A stretch of DNA of 64,000 nucleotides, from assembly GCA_028673005.1 (NCBI GenBank), contig CM054113.1, forward strand, positions 37,700,117 through 37,764,116. Direction: 5' to 3'. The notes beneath the pieces were generated by a model that saw only the letters and a list, made by a program, of their open reading frames with translations, did not search any database and was not told the DNA's origin. Each line of letters begins with the position of its first letter. The stretch's first letter is position 1. Source of the stretch: Tanypteryx hageni (lineage: Eukaryota > Arthropoda > Insecta > Odonata > Petaluridae). The translations under genes and the position numbers were made by a program. Below, piece by piece: positions 35,312-47,429 of the stretch.

Positions 35312-36460
35312 AAAAACACTACTAGAAAACCAAAATTTTCCTGAAGACATGGTAAAAGAATATTTATTACTCACAAATCTGTGCATGAATCAAAACTTTT
35401 TCAATTTAATAACGAATACTACCAACAAACTCAAGGCACATCCGTGAGTAATCCCTTGTCACCCTTTGTGGCCAACACATTTATGTCTCACCTTGAAAAT
35501 ACAAGCAAAAACAACTTTAGTTACTTCCCCAAAACATGGCTCAGATATGTTGATGACATTTTTGCTATTTTTGATTTAAATCTGCACAACCTTGATGCCT
35601 TCGTCAATCAACTTAACAACATATATCCCTCCATAAAATTTACTTATGAAGTACAACAAGATAACACTTTACCGTTTTTAGACTTATTAATTATAAATAA
35701 CCAGCATCAATTAGAGTTCGACATCTTCAGGAAAACAACACACACAGATAACTTCATCCCCCACAACTCCTTTCACCCTTCCAACCACAAAACAGCTGTG
35801 TTCCAGTTCTTAACCCTAAGACTGGTTAATGTTCCACTTAACAAAACGAGATATGAGAAAGAACTTAAATATATTAAGGAAACAGCGTCCAAATTAGGGT
35901 ACCATCAGAATCTCATCAACAAGCTGGTTCAAAAGCATGCCTCCAAAAAATTAATTTTAGACTCCACCACCCACACAAAATACAATAAAAAGGAAAACAA
36001 ATATTTTAAATTGCCATATTTTCCTTCACTTAACAGGGGTTTGGACAGAATTTTCAGGAAAAAGGACATTACAATAGCTTACACGAGTCAACACAGTTTG
36101 AAAAATTCTCTGGGCAACACGAAAGACAAAACGGAAATTTTAGACAAGTCAGGAATATACAAAATTCAATGCTCGCATTGCCCCAAACTGTACATAGGCC
36201 AAACTAGGAGAAAGCTGGTCACTCGCTTTAAGGAGCACATAGCCCACTATAAATACAACCGATTTGAGAAATCCAGTGTCGCTAATCACATTTTTGAAAC
36301 CGGCCACAGCATTCAATTAAAGGACTTACAACTGGTAATCTCATCTAATAGTTCTTTAAATTCCCTAGAAAACCTTCACATTTACAAAAATCGAGATACA
36401 TTGATGAACAGTGACACTGACTTCAACAAGACACTTTACAGACTTATTGACCAGAGATAA
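35312..36460 (+). pseudogene. Penelope-like reverse transcriptase/GIY-YIG endonuclease
   Basis: The upstream frame reads LLENQNFPEDMVKEYL and NLCMNQNFF, then shifts at about 35395 into a 359-residue open frame starting at 35381. In that frame GTSVSNPLSPFVAN (residues 19-32) is the RT substrate-binding motif. YVDD (56-59) holds the catalytic Asp pair. A thumb-like region follows. The GIY-YIG nuclease has GIY at 258-260, CSHC at 264-267 (zinc-like), YIG at 271-273 and the conserved Arg in VTRFKEH. Motifs before the palm are missing, so the RT is truncated and the frameshift disables it. The family role is target-primed integration of its own RNA. The 36460 stop fits the usual end shortly after the nuclease. 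Confidence 0.9.
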
Positions 36461-36600
36461 TACACACGCGCCTCTGTTTTCGTTTTTCTTTTGTTCTTAC
36501 TCCAGCCGTGTTTTCGTCTTTCTTTTGTCTTTCGTTCTTTCTCCACCCTTGGTCCCTCCACTCCGGCACAGTCGACCCTGGTCGCTGTCGAAGGAACATC

Positions 36601-36640
36601 GCCCTTGAAAATGCCCACTTAGTGGGCGAAATGCATCGGG
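36601..36640 (+). repeat. Penelope 3'-tail hairpin, hammerhead-like
   Basis: GCCCAC (36613-36618), loop TTA and GTGGGC (36622-36627) form a 6-bp hairpin followed by GAAATGCATCGGG. The preceding bases TTGAAAA replace the CTGAAGA seen in the 54.16 kb copy. The arrangement CTGAnGA-hairpin-GAAA recalls a hammerhead core. An extra base before the stem and the substitutions argue that this copy is not catalytic. Confidence 0.55.
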
Positions 36641-37309
36641 CTGGAGTCTTATCCTTCCTTCAATTTACGCCAAAAGTGTTTTGAGCCATCTTTGATTACC
36701 TTTTCTCTTGCCTAACACTGTGGCTAAGGCCTAAAGATAAGAAATAAATTATTTTTAACAAATCAAATGCCGAAAATTATAATCAATTATCTTTTCTTTA
36801 CATAGAAAAATAGTTCTTTTACAAACATAAAAATAAAACTGTTTTCGATTATGGCAACTTATAAATAATTTACAAACCTAAATCCTTACTTTTATATAAA
36901 GAACGTCCACTCTGTAGCTATGTATGTATAGAACTGTTACATATCGGCGAACTACAAGTACCTCTGACCCAGCTAGGGCCCGCAACCCCCGCGACTGCGG
37001 AGAGGGCCCACAAAAGGGGAAGGGCCCTAACCACTATTTTTTTAAGTCAGTAAATTTTGTTCACAATTTTTGTTTTTATGTCAATAAATTGCAACTACAA
37101 GTTTGTTGGTGGGCCTTAGCTAAGTTGTTATGTCACTGACGGGTTGTCATACGAACAGAAGATAGTTCACTGGATGTAACAGGACCATCAACTAATCTTT
37201 AATAAATTCTTTTAATATTAATATAATAATAAAATCGATTGAATGTCCTTCAACGGCCCACCGGGAAATTCCCGGTATCCCGGTGGACCAGTCCGGCCCT
37301 GGATACGAT

Positions 37310-37408
37310 ATCATTTATGTTTTAATATATTTTTAAGTAGGTCATAAAGGGCATTTAACGGCCTTTTGCAGTTGAAGGTAACAAAAACGAGCAAATACAA
37401 CCATATCT

Positions 37409-37410
<2 letters not shown>
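37310..37410. other. non-coding sequence
   Basis: Short AT-rich spacer between the hAT duplication and the next microsatellite. Confidence 0.4.

Positions 37411-37448
<38 letters not shown>
37411..37448. repeat. (AT)n microsatellite
   Basis: Uninterrupted AT run about 100 bp to the right of the hAT element. Confidence 0.95.
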
Positions 37449-37450
<2 letters not shown>

Positions 37451-37814
37451 ATATCATATATCTTATCCTAAGACCGGCATCATTTAAAAACTGCAGCTTT
37501 TTATCTCAATTCGCCGTATAAAGTCATGACTTCTTCGATTTATTTAGAAGGGTTGGGTGGGCGTGACACTTTCAAATTTGGTTTACACAATTATGCACAT
37601 GTCTTTTTTATTGTTGTTGCGCTCATTGTAAAAGGACTTAAAGGCCTGTTTATGAGTTATAGAAAAATAAATTTAAAAAATATTAAATCATTTCCATTTT
37701 TCTATAAAAAAAATTGTACCATTTCAAACACATTGCGCATGTATTCCAGAATATGTACTTAAACATCAAGAATTGAAACATTAAGTGCTTGTATCAGGTA
37801 TTTTATATATAATT

Positions 37815-37852
37815 GCCATAGCAAGGTTATAAACATATTGTGCATCTTCAGG
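37815..37852 (-). repeat. Penelope-tail-like sequence, copy 3 (stem lost)
   Basis: The minus strand reads CCTGAAGATGC, then a short AT-rich stretch, then TTATAACCTTGCTATGGC. These are the flanks of copies 1 and 2 without the hairpin stem. Confidence 0.4.
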
Positions 37853-38039
37853 ATAAATCAAATGGATTTGCGCTGTCATTTAATGCTTTCTAGGTTTACT
37901 ATTTTTTTAAACAGAAGATGATTGCTATTACAATGTATAATTCAGGTCAGAAAGGTTTAGAAAGAGATATTGGACGAACATGGGTATGGATCTCGAAAAT
38001 ATTCACGCTGTGATTTAACTCTTATGTTATTTCATTCGA

Positions 38040-38700
38040 AATTCGACTACGGCTGTGAAACGGGACAACCTCTGCGAACATTTAGAAAAACTTCCACCAA
38101 AACCCGAAGATTCGGCGGAAGCGACTCTGTTAAATTGGCTGACTCCAGAAGACCAACCGAAAAATCGAACGTTAGTGACGCAACCCGGATCAAATACCCG
38201 TCGAATCCTAGAGCGACGCCGTGGTCCGGAGCACGTCCGTGCCAGCAAGACCGCAGATCTCGCCGCCGATCTGGAAACCCCCCATTCTTTTGGGCCGTCT
38301 GCCCCTCGTTTTTCGCGAGAAAGAGACAACGACCGCGAAAAATTAAAAGCGAGGCGCCATGCAGGCCCCGGGGCCCTATCCGCCAGTCTGCGCCGTCATT
38401 CGTTCCGTCCCTTTTGGAGGATGAGGATTTCACCTCGCGGCTTCGAACACGGTAGAGAGAGGGGGAGGGGGAGACGTGGTTTGCGATGCGAAGGAGGGAG
38501 GAGAAGAGAATCCTCTTGTGTTTTGTATCCCATTCCATTGGAGGGGAGGTTAGCGGTCCGGAAGGATGAGATTTTGAGGTTTGTCGGTCGCAGGAGCCCC
38601 TTCCCCAACCCCCTCTCCTTCACCTGCCGCGCTTCTTTCTTCGAGTAACGGTACACTCCTTTCTCCTCCGTCCCGAGGTTCCGCTGGCATCGGCTGCCAA
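38040..38700 (+). promoter_or_regulatory. CpG-rich block, candidate promoter and non-coding first exon
   Basis: This block has abundant CG dinucleotides and low AT content compared with its surroundings. Long overlapping frames on both strands (up to 197 residues) result from the lack of AT-rich stops. None has a recognisable domain. The block ends at CTGCCAA|GTGAGT (38701), a strong 5' splice site on the plus strand. I read it as a candidate alternative promoter and first exon. It could also be a CpG island without a start site, or a small unrecognised gene. Confidence 0.4.
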
Positions 38701-38759
38701 GTGAGTTTCCCTCTGACGTACCGTGGATTTGTATACTTGGCCGTGTTGGGGACCGATCC

Positions 38760-41690
38760 GAAACCGCCGCGCGCAATTGGCTGAGTGCGAGAAGTTGAGA
38801 GGGCATAATGACCTTACCTTTCGAACATTCGAGTGCGAGTGTCTTTTTTTTTGTTCGAGGGCGGTACCCGCTTTGATCCCTTCTATGCCGTGTAAGGGGG
38901 TACGATCACGCCATATTTATTTCCTTTTTTACCATTTGATAGTAGTATTCTAGGACTCCGATTATGAGTTATTTCAAACTGCGGCGTCTAATTACGTGGA
39001 TAGCGCCGAATTTCAATTGTAAAAAAGGTGTGGTCAAGTCTCCGTCGCTGCGGTTTGGCATCACGATAGGGTTTATCGTGGGTCGGTTCAAATCAGCTTT
39101 TTCAAAACTTTTTCATCGACACCGAGACTATTTTCCTCAAAGCGACCTTTCGTGTTTTGACATTTTTCGCCATTCAAGCGAAGCGGTCGTTACCTTATTT
39201 TTGTGAATTAGTTAATCTCATATTCGAACACACCGAAAGTAATCCATCATCAGATGGTGAAATTTAATGAATCGCTTTTGTAGACAGAGGTCAGACTAGT
39301 TTCTACCATGCCTACGCCAACGAACATTACAGTACCAATCAGGTTAATCTTCAACTATTGAGGTGCGGTCTGTGAGACACCACTTAGGTTATCGTCTCAA
39401 GTTACTCCGATCTCGCTCATTTACAGTTTACGATGATATATAGTGAATATTAAGTTTTTTCTTTTGATTGTTTCTTAACCCTCATGGCATTATTAAGCAC
39501 GGATAATCCAATTTTAGATATAGGTAGTGAGTAAATAATAATAATAAACAATAGCAGTATGGGAGACCTCACCTTAGTTGCAATGTGATCATAATTTCAA
39601 ATCACTGGTTAAAGGTTAAAGACAAATTGTACTTAGCATGTATATTAATCGAGGTAACATTCGGACTTATCCTCCTTAAAACCTTTAAAACCCTAACCTC
39701 TTTGCCAAAATAGTTTGCGCCAGCATCCAATTCTTTGTGCAGCTTTTGGCCTTCTATATGAAGCATCTACCCTCAATTAGAGCATTACTGTGTTTTTTCG
39801 CAAAGTTCTCCCTCGGAACTTTTGCGCGGACAAAAAACGGTTATCGACCTTGTCGCCTTCATCCGGGCTGAATTCGTGTGAACAGTTCAAAATGAGATCA
39901 TTGACCACGACTTCATTTTCCTTGTTTCGATTTTGGATCGATATCCGCTTACTCGATTGCCTTGGAATAATTCAAGTTTTAATACGTGCGTTACCCAACT
40001 GCCATCCAATGTCTATCTTTCCAGTTAAAATTCTTCTCTTATTTTATTTTACGGTAAATGAGCACAACGAAATCGCGCCTGATTGCACTTTCGAGCCTCT
40101 TCCAACACATTCCTAATTCATTGTTTTCATTTGTATGTCGATGTACGTATATAGTCAATCCCCTTCTCGCTCTCCATTTGTAAATTTCATCTACCATCCA
40201 AAATTCACTTCCATGTTTGATCGTTATATTTTTTAAGTGGAAGCGATTTTGCCGATAATGCATTTAGATCTAACTCATTTAACTCTTCAAGAAAAGTGAC
40301 TTCAGCATTAACGCACGATTTGTTTGGGTTTAAGTATTGTTACCGAACACTTGACATCGAAAAAAGTTTTCAACGAAGATAATGAGAGATGAGGTAAAAT
40401 GCGACGAGTAACCCATATTCCCAACGGCGGCGTCCTTGACTGTCGTCGCAACTCCTTTTTATTCAACAGTTCCAACGACTTGGAACAAAACGTGAGAAAA
40501 TAAACGATCGCGTGCTTACTTTTCGAGTGGAGGAAGAGTCGCACTCGTCTTAACGCGGCTCCTAGGCAAATAGGCAGGGAACTCGTTGCACAATACTGAC
40601 ATTACGCAACGAAATTGAAAGTTCTCCGTGCGTTGCCTCTCTTTTTTGTTTTATTTTCTCTGGCGCATTCGTAAGACGTTTCGTCCTAACCGCCTTCCCA
40701 TTTGTTCCGGTAAATTATTCTAGTAATTTTATAAAATGGCAAAAATGAGAAAATCAGTTTGTTTCTGTACAGTTAGTATGAACGTGAGAGTTCTAGCGAA
40801 ATAATTTCCAAATGCATTTTTCCCAATTTTTCTCGAATTTATTATAGTGAGGCACTATTATATTTACTGTTATGAGATGAGCATTTCAAAATATATCTAA
40901 AATCAACAAGAACATACACACGTTCAAAACTTCCTATGAAGATGCTTGAAAAGCTAAGGCTCCCTCTGTATATTACCATTCAGTTACTCTAAAATATAAC
41001 GTTAATTCGAAACTGAAAATAAATAACTTCGTGTTCCTTAGTTTTTGACAGTTTTATTTATCGATTTGTTGAATCCAACTATCTTAATTATAATTATAAA
41101 ATTTGGTGGAATTAAATTAATCGGCGATTTACTTGATCTATGCGGTGTTCGTTGATAGTATTTAGTCTCTTATCCGATTGACGCTGTCTAAACTTTTTAG
41201 CAGATGCCAATTTATAGGTTACCGCCTCATGACTTAATATTTATTTTCTTGGTTTCATAACTTTAGCCTGGAGTGCATCCTCTCACCTTTCGCTCTAAAG
41301 CTCAACGTCAACCGCCAAATGGATTGCTCGAAGCGGGTTCAAATTGTTACGAAACGACACAATGCCGCGCGGAATCTCGCGAGTACTGGTTACAAGGTTG
41401 AAGATTTCAGGGAATTGTGAGAATTATTTTTTTGCGTTCAACCCTCGCTCAGTGAGAATAGATTGCGAGAGATTTTAGTCCATCGATCGATAATTCAGTG
41501 CAGTATGGTAATATCGGCGCATAAATAACATCGATATTCAGCTTTTACATCTTTGTATAATGTTCATTGATTTTTTTGTTTTGGTTTAAATTGGAACGTA
41601 ACGCAAACACTTTATATCGCTCGATCAATAATATCAAGCTATTCCAAACGCAAACAGTTTCTACCGTAAAATTTAATCCCATTTCACTTT
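38760..41690. other. non-coding sequence
   Basis: CpG content falls away after about 38900. Nothing else is recognised across this stretch. Confidence 0.4.
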
Positions 41691-41995
41691 CTCCATATAC
41701 GAAGTATAGAGAAAGTATAGTTTTCACGAAAAAATCGAATTCGAGATTTCAATTGAAATGCGTACGTTTTAAGGATCCCTGGACACCTTTTGACTATTTT
41801 CTCGATCATGTCTGTGGGTTAGTCTGTGTGTGCCTGTATGTGTGTCCGTGTGTGTCTGTGTGTGTCTGTGACCGGAATGTTGTGGGCACTCTAACGCAAA
41901 AACTATTAATCAGGTCAACGCGAAATTTTACATTTGACATTTTTGTTAAAGGAAAAAGAACTGATTAGTTTTTGGTACAAATCGGTCAGTCAGAA
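41691..41995 (+). repeat. (GT)n-bearing dispersed repeat, unnamed
   Basis: A (TG)n-rich microsatellite (about 41813-41868) is embedded in sequence such as CATATACGAAGTATAGAG and AATCGAATTCGAGATTTC. It has the look of an old dispersed element. There is no protein or inverted repeat to classify it. Confidence 0.4.
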
Positions 41996-42591
41996 GTGGG
42001 TGTTTACTTTGTTCACTTATCCGTTTTTTAAACATTTGTTTTAATATTTGATGAATGTAAATATGTATTGGAATAAAAGTTGCAGGTAATTTAATTTTCC
42101 ACAACCTTTGTTCGAAACATTTTCCCATTGTTGAAGAGATATTTTAAAAACAAAGCTTTTTAGCTTCCACAACCACACTATCTACCGGCGACTATTGTAA
42201 ACATTTTACGCTCCTTTTTATTTTCTTAATTTTTGGAGCTTCGGGGCTATGTCCAATATCAGAAGGCTATGGTTTGAGTTTATTTCTTTTCTTTGTAAAG
42301 TCTTTAAATTTTTCTCGCAGTTCCTTAAACTATTTATTATTATTTAACCTATTTGGAATTTTTTTAGAAATATTACAGGTATGGAGAAAGTCATGTGACG
42401 GCCACATCAGATTTTTATTTATTGTGATTTATTACTCATTACTCTAAATTGTGCAACCTTTATCTTGAGATTTTCTTTTGCTTTCGGAGTTTGTACGAGC
42501 AGAATAACATCGGAAATGGCGACAAAAAGTGAAAAATTTGCAAGAATTTCTCAAGCAAAGTTTTTTCTGTCGCAACCTCACTTTATGATTA
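41996..42591. other. non-coding sequence
   Basis: Nothing recognised. Confidence 0.4.
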
Positions 42592-42599
42592 AGTAGCAC

Positions 42600-44924
42600 C
42601 AGTGGCGGATTAAGGTATCTGAAGGCCTGAGGCGCAAAAGGTTCGGGAGGTCTCCAACTGTCCGTTTTTACAACTTACGAATGGAAAAATGTATGCAGCA
42701 GGTTAAATAAATTGAATTACAGACATGCATACATAGAAAATTTAATCTTATCTATCTAACAATAATAGAAGGCTACTTCTGTCCTTTTGTGACTCCCTCT
42801 GTCACGCTATAAAAATTCGAATAACTCGATAATGAAACGAGGTTCATTTTTGATATTTGGCAGGAATGATCGATTCACGTATTGTAAGATGATGACGGAA
42901 AGAAATCCCGAAAAAAGTCCTAGGTTCGACTCCAAGGTAGGCCTTTCCATTTCCCATATGATAAAACGTAAAAATCGACTTTTTGACTTGCAGGCTTTTA
43001 TTCTTTTTGTGATCCAAATTAGAAAGAATTAACCTATGATCTTCGGATTTAGCTCACTCTAAAGGAAAAAGTATGACGTTTCTTATTCTGTTCATCTTTT
43101 CGAAATTCCTCATGTTAAACGTTCAATTCAAAAATATTGGGGAAATCTTGGCTTTTAACGGGATGTTGCCATGCCAACCCATTACATTGTTAAACCTCGA
43201 AATGCTATTTTTATTTCAATCCTTATGGGTGAAAGCGTACTTTGAATGCTCTTACAATTAGTACGAGAGAGAGAAGGAGAGAGAAATTCTTTTCATAGCA
43301 ACCATTGTAAACAACATTCGTTGCGTTATTTACGAGAAGAAATATGTAGAACATTAATCATTTGCATATTAAAATTAGGTACTTCGAATCATCGTAGTAG
43401 TTCGAAACTTGAAACAACGAACGCCTAAAAGAACGAAAGTTTGTTTTCTTGCCATCCAAAGAAAGTCAAGGCATATTTGTTCATTTTTTATTTCGCAAAA
43501 ACCTTTCCCGTTGAATTTCAACGGGCATCTCCCTAGTATATCTATAAAAGTGTTTGTATGTATGTGTGTGATTCTATAACTCGAGAACTACAGAACGTAG
43601 AAGCAAGAGAAAGGTATCATTTTAATCGCAGTACAGAGAAAGGTGGTGTAGTAGGGTTTTTTAACCGATTTGATTGACCCTTTTAATTTTTAAAATATTT
43701 TCTCTTCTAATTTTTCCTATTTGAACAACACGGGAATGAGTGTAGACAAATTTTAATTCGGACTTTTAAATTACTAATAACTCTAGTACGAGTTCCAGAC
43801 TTGAACCCGGGAACGCAGAAATGAATGAAGTTTTTTTTCCTTACCGTTGAATTTCAAATACGGACCGAAGATTTCCTAAATTACAGTTTTAATAGTAAAA
43901 TTCCGACATTTTTTAAATCGAAAACTTATGGTTACCATGTATATCCAATTGTTGCCGACTTCTTAAACTAGGAAAACCGGGTATCCGAGTTTGTTGCTTT
44001 TATCATGGTAACGTAAATAAACAAACTTCTGTCAATAGCATTGTTTGCATCGTGAGAAAAGGATTAGCGCAAGCTATATGTTAAAGCGACTTCGCAAATG
44101 CAAGAGGCATAATTTTAAAGTGTATAGTGCTAAAATTGCGGGTCTTGTGTCCGCGATGGGTCTTCGCTGGTGTTGAAATTTGGAGCTGAAGTTTTTAACG
44201 AGAATCTCCCCGGCCAAACATATAACCTGAATTATTTAATCGCATTGTGCCAGTGAAGACAACTTGACTTAAATTTTCAAGAAAATGTGATGTATGATCC
44301 AAATAAAGCCCACCTGGGCCTTCATGGAGAAATTTCTGTTTTCATAGCTTCCCTCTTCACTGTCATAATTTGTAGTTTTTTTGTTAAAAGAATCTTTGCT
44401 AAATTTCATATATTGTATTAATACAGGACTGTTATGTAATAGAAGGTTGAATGATTAACACTCAAATATAATTTTCTTATAAATATTGAATCAGAAACCC
44501 GAACAACGTTGAATTGAGTCAAATAACTTGCAACTTTTTCGTACTTAAAGTGTTTCTGTATTCTCTGCATTGATTATTTGTTCTTAACCTTAAACCCGAG
44601 AAAGGTCCGGGTACTTCTGCTAGTACTTATTATATAAACTTGCATATCTTGAAAAATAAACAAAACATGAATTATAAACAAAATAAATATATTCTTCATA
44701 CTATATTTAACAAATCACATTGTTTTTGGTATTAACCATTAATAAATAGATTAGGAACAAGATTTACCTAAATATGTATGTACGTAAATAGTAGATTATA
44801 CCGATTGTGAAATATTTTATTAATATAATATTGAAAAAAATCGAGTTTTGACTGTTTTGAGGCTCCCATGAGTGGCGAGGCCTCGGGCAAGCGTCTCATG
44901 CGCCTGCGCGGTAATCCGCCACTG
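42600..44924 (+). mobile_element. hAT non-autonomous element containing a Helitron
   Basis: The termini CAGTGGCGGATTA (42600-42612) and TAATCCGCCACTG (44912-44924) are perfect 13-bp inverted repeats. The octamer AGTAGCAC flanks both sides (42592-42599 and 44925-44932). The short copy at 7380-7854 belongs to the same family. A 1083-bp Helitron lies inside (43541-44623), leaving about 1.24 kb of hAT sequence. Open frames inside (42832, 43073 and 43246 onward) are under 70 codons and carry no hAT motif, so it needs a transposase from elsewhere. Confidence 0.9.
43541..44623 (+). mobile_element. non-autonomous Helitron nested in the hAT element
   Basis: It begins TCTATAAAAGTGTTTGTATG directly after an A. 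It ends with a hairpin (ACCCG at 44594-44598, CGGGT at 44608-44612), then ACTTCTGCTAG and a T. The TC start, the hairpin about 8 bases before CTAG, and insertion between A and T without a duplication are the diagnostic Helitron features. No Rep/helicase frame is present. Confidence 0.85.
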
Positions 44925-44932
44925 AGTAGCAC

Positions 44933-46422
44933 TGCGAATATTTACAAAGAAGAACATCGAGGCTAGAGAGTACAGAGATGAAAGTTATCATTTTCAAAAA
45001 TCGATTTAGTATTTTTTTCTTAAGCTTCCTCATTTATGGAACAGATCATCAGTCAGGTGAGATTGCATGGAAATTGGTAATAAATAAATTTGTTGGTGTT
45101 TTTATGGTAGTTATTTTAGTTTATTTCTCACATTTGGGACGGGAAAGTGGAGGTCATTTTAGTCATCACGAAATTTCGCCGAGTTGCTCAGTCCTTCATC
45201 AATTTTACGATTTGTTACTGTCGTAAAACTCGTGCCATTTTCAAGAGATATTTTTAGCACCACAAAGCGTCGAATATACTGCCGAGGTAAATAACCCTCT
45301 TTCTTTATGATACATATTACTTGATCAAACTAACATGGCGCTGGATTTGGCGAAAATGTTACTCAATATAAATTGGCAAGTGTAATTAAATTTTACTTGA
45401 TACGCAGGCGTGAAAATTTAAGTTTTTTCAAATTTTGTTTTTTTTTCTGCCGCCGTGATTTAGAAATGTCCGTGTGACCCAGTAAGTTTTTATTTTAAGC
45501 TCCATTTTAGGTCGGTTAACCTTTAGTAAACTCAGTTTTACAAATTTTGATGACTAAGGTGGTTGCTTGTGACCATACATTGTTATTTTTTTAAATTTCA
45601 TTAACTTATTCCGTCCCATACTCTCACTCATCTCTCTCGTGCAGTGCGTGCTAGATTAAGAGAATGTCTGCACTCCTGTATTTATTGTTCGCATTTTATT
45701 CCAAAAACTATAATTTAGGATTTTCAAATTCAACCAAGCCTAACGTCTATCGCGTCTGTTTCGAAATTATTAATTTGCATTGCAGGTAAGTCCTGAGTAT
45801 GTGCGTTCTTACTTTACAGTACAGTGTCATCCTCTCAAATTCGCATCCGCACTTAACAGATTTTCTGTTCTATTTTTTCCTCTCTTCCACCCGATAACCT
45901 TTCTGCCTTAACAAGTCTCCAAACCGCCTTAACTCCATTTTTCCCTTTCCCTCTCAAGTCTTCATTCGTCCGTCTTTCTCATATTCCGCTCTCACCCCTC
46001 ATGTCCATCTATTGCAATTTTTCTGACGATCAGGGAATCCTCCTCGAAAACTTAACATATCCAACAATAATGTCGTTTCCAAATGACAGTACAAACATAA
46101 CACAAAATGATTGTACAAAAATTAGTGGAGTACAATGTCCCCTTCGGCGAAACGTTTTTGCCTTTTTTTTACTTGTTTTAGAAAATTGATGAGAAAGAGT
46201 TTACGAAGAACGCGCGCCGCAAGTATAAACACAGTTCGTAATTTTTGCCTGCGCTCGTTAAATATGAAACCTGTTGATCGTTCTCGAGTGAGAATAAATC
46301 AAACGTCTGTGTCTCGTTCTTCGTGGAAATTGTTTCATATTTGAGTGTCTGTAATTAAGGGCATGGATTTTCATTTTTCCTTTTGCATTGTGTTTCGGTT
46401 GAGCGCTCGAGATTTTGAATAG
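44933..46422. other. non-coding sequence
   Basis: Nothing recognised. Confidence 0.4.
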
Positions 46423-46720
46423 CTGATAGATAGATAGATAATCGTCTTTATTTGGGCGAAATTTCGACCATATGGTCCATTCTTACATTTAACCCTTCGT
46501 CAATATCATGAATATTAAAAATTAAAGTATTACAATGAAGAGTATATAAAATATACAAAACAAAAAGATATAAGTGAAGACATTAAGTTTGTGGGGAAAC
46601 CTAGGTAAAAACAGATTTGTTCTTCCTAGTAAAACCCACGCAGGAAAACACCCACAGGGAAGGGGGGTGTGAGAAACCTGCGAAAATCCTACATAGTGTA
46701 TATATCACAATGGAAAACTA
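46423..46720 (-). mobile_element. LINE 3' end, 5'-truncated
   Basis: On the minus strand the sequence reads CCAAATAAAGACGATTATC followed by (TATC)n ending at 46423. An AATAAA signal directly before a short tandem tail is typical of non-LTR retrotransposon 3' ends. The upstream part (46440-46720) would be 3' UTR. No RT motif is seen, so class and left extent are uncertain. Confidence 0.45.
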
Positions 46721-47420
46721 CAACAAAATATAGAAAACAGGAAGTACAGTAGTTAAATACAGCATCGCTGTATACCGTCACTAATATACATATAAAGACA
46801 TTCAAGTAATGTGCACATGAAATATAGATAAATATAAATATATAGATAAATACAGCTGAGGCGACATATCAACGATATCATGCGATTATGCAATAAATAT
46901 CTAAAAGAATTTCACTCGTGCGTCAATTTGAATTGCAAAACGCTCAGTTTTGCAAATCGCGCTAGATTTCGAGGATGTCCAACACGTTAGGCGTTAGTCA
47001 TCTTTTCCACATTCATTTGATTTTATTATCACCAGTGGCACTCGCAATGCTTGGTGGAGTTCACTTATCAGAGAAATATATTCATAAATGTTGTTAACCT
47101 GAGAGTACTATGTTAAACATTGCTACGTATTTTACGAACGTATGAAAACAGGATTGAGCTCAACTATTTTAAAGCAATTTATACATAAAGCGGTCCATAA
47201 GGTTAGTAAGGAGAGCACTGGTCCGGAAGATCCTCACCTTCGCGACGTGTATTACTGGCCATTTATTAAAATATATTAAAATTAGACTAATTATCAGCTA
47301 CGTCATTTTGTTACCGTTCATTCGTTCGGGGTATTTACTAAAGATACATTAAGGCGAATGCATCGATTATCGTATCGATATCCAACAAAATAATATTTAT
47401 ACAATTTTTTGCGATTTAAT
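46721..47420. other. non-coding sequence
   Basis: Nothing recognised. Confidence 0.4.
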
Positions 47421-47429
47421 CCTGGCATC

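Larger units (their letters stand above)
35295..36706 (+). mobile_element. Penelope-like retroelement, 5'-truncated
   Basis: It contains a frameshifted reverse transcriptase joined to a GIY-YIG endonuclease, then a pyrimidine-rich 3' region and a conserved hairpin (36613-36627). CTTGCCT occurs just outside each proposed end (35288-35294 and 36707-36713) and could be the target duplication, so the boundaries are tentative. Penelope-like elements reverse-transcribe at a target end and are commonly truncated at the 5' side, as here. Confidence 0.75.
34813..37301 (-). mobile_element. hAT transposon with a Penelope-like insertion
   Basis: The ends CAGGGCCGAACTGG (34813-34826) and the complement of CAGGGCCGGACTGG (37288-37301) match at 13 of 14 positions. 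Identical octamers GATACGAT flank them (34805-34812 and 37302-37309), a hAT-type duplication. A relic of a hAT transposase lies on the minus strand at 35034-35275. A Penelope-like retroelement (about 35295-36706) sits inside. An (AT)n run at 34902-34936 is also internal. After removing the insertion, about 1.1 kb of hAT sequence remains, too short for a whole transposase. Confidence 0.85.

Noticed and set aside
38027..38806. Long overlapping frames (up to 197 residues) on both strands
   Set aside because: The region is CpG-rich and poor in stop codons. No domain or codon pattern is recognisable, and opposite strands are equally open.
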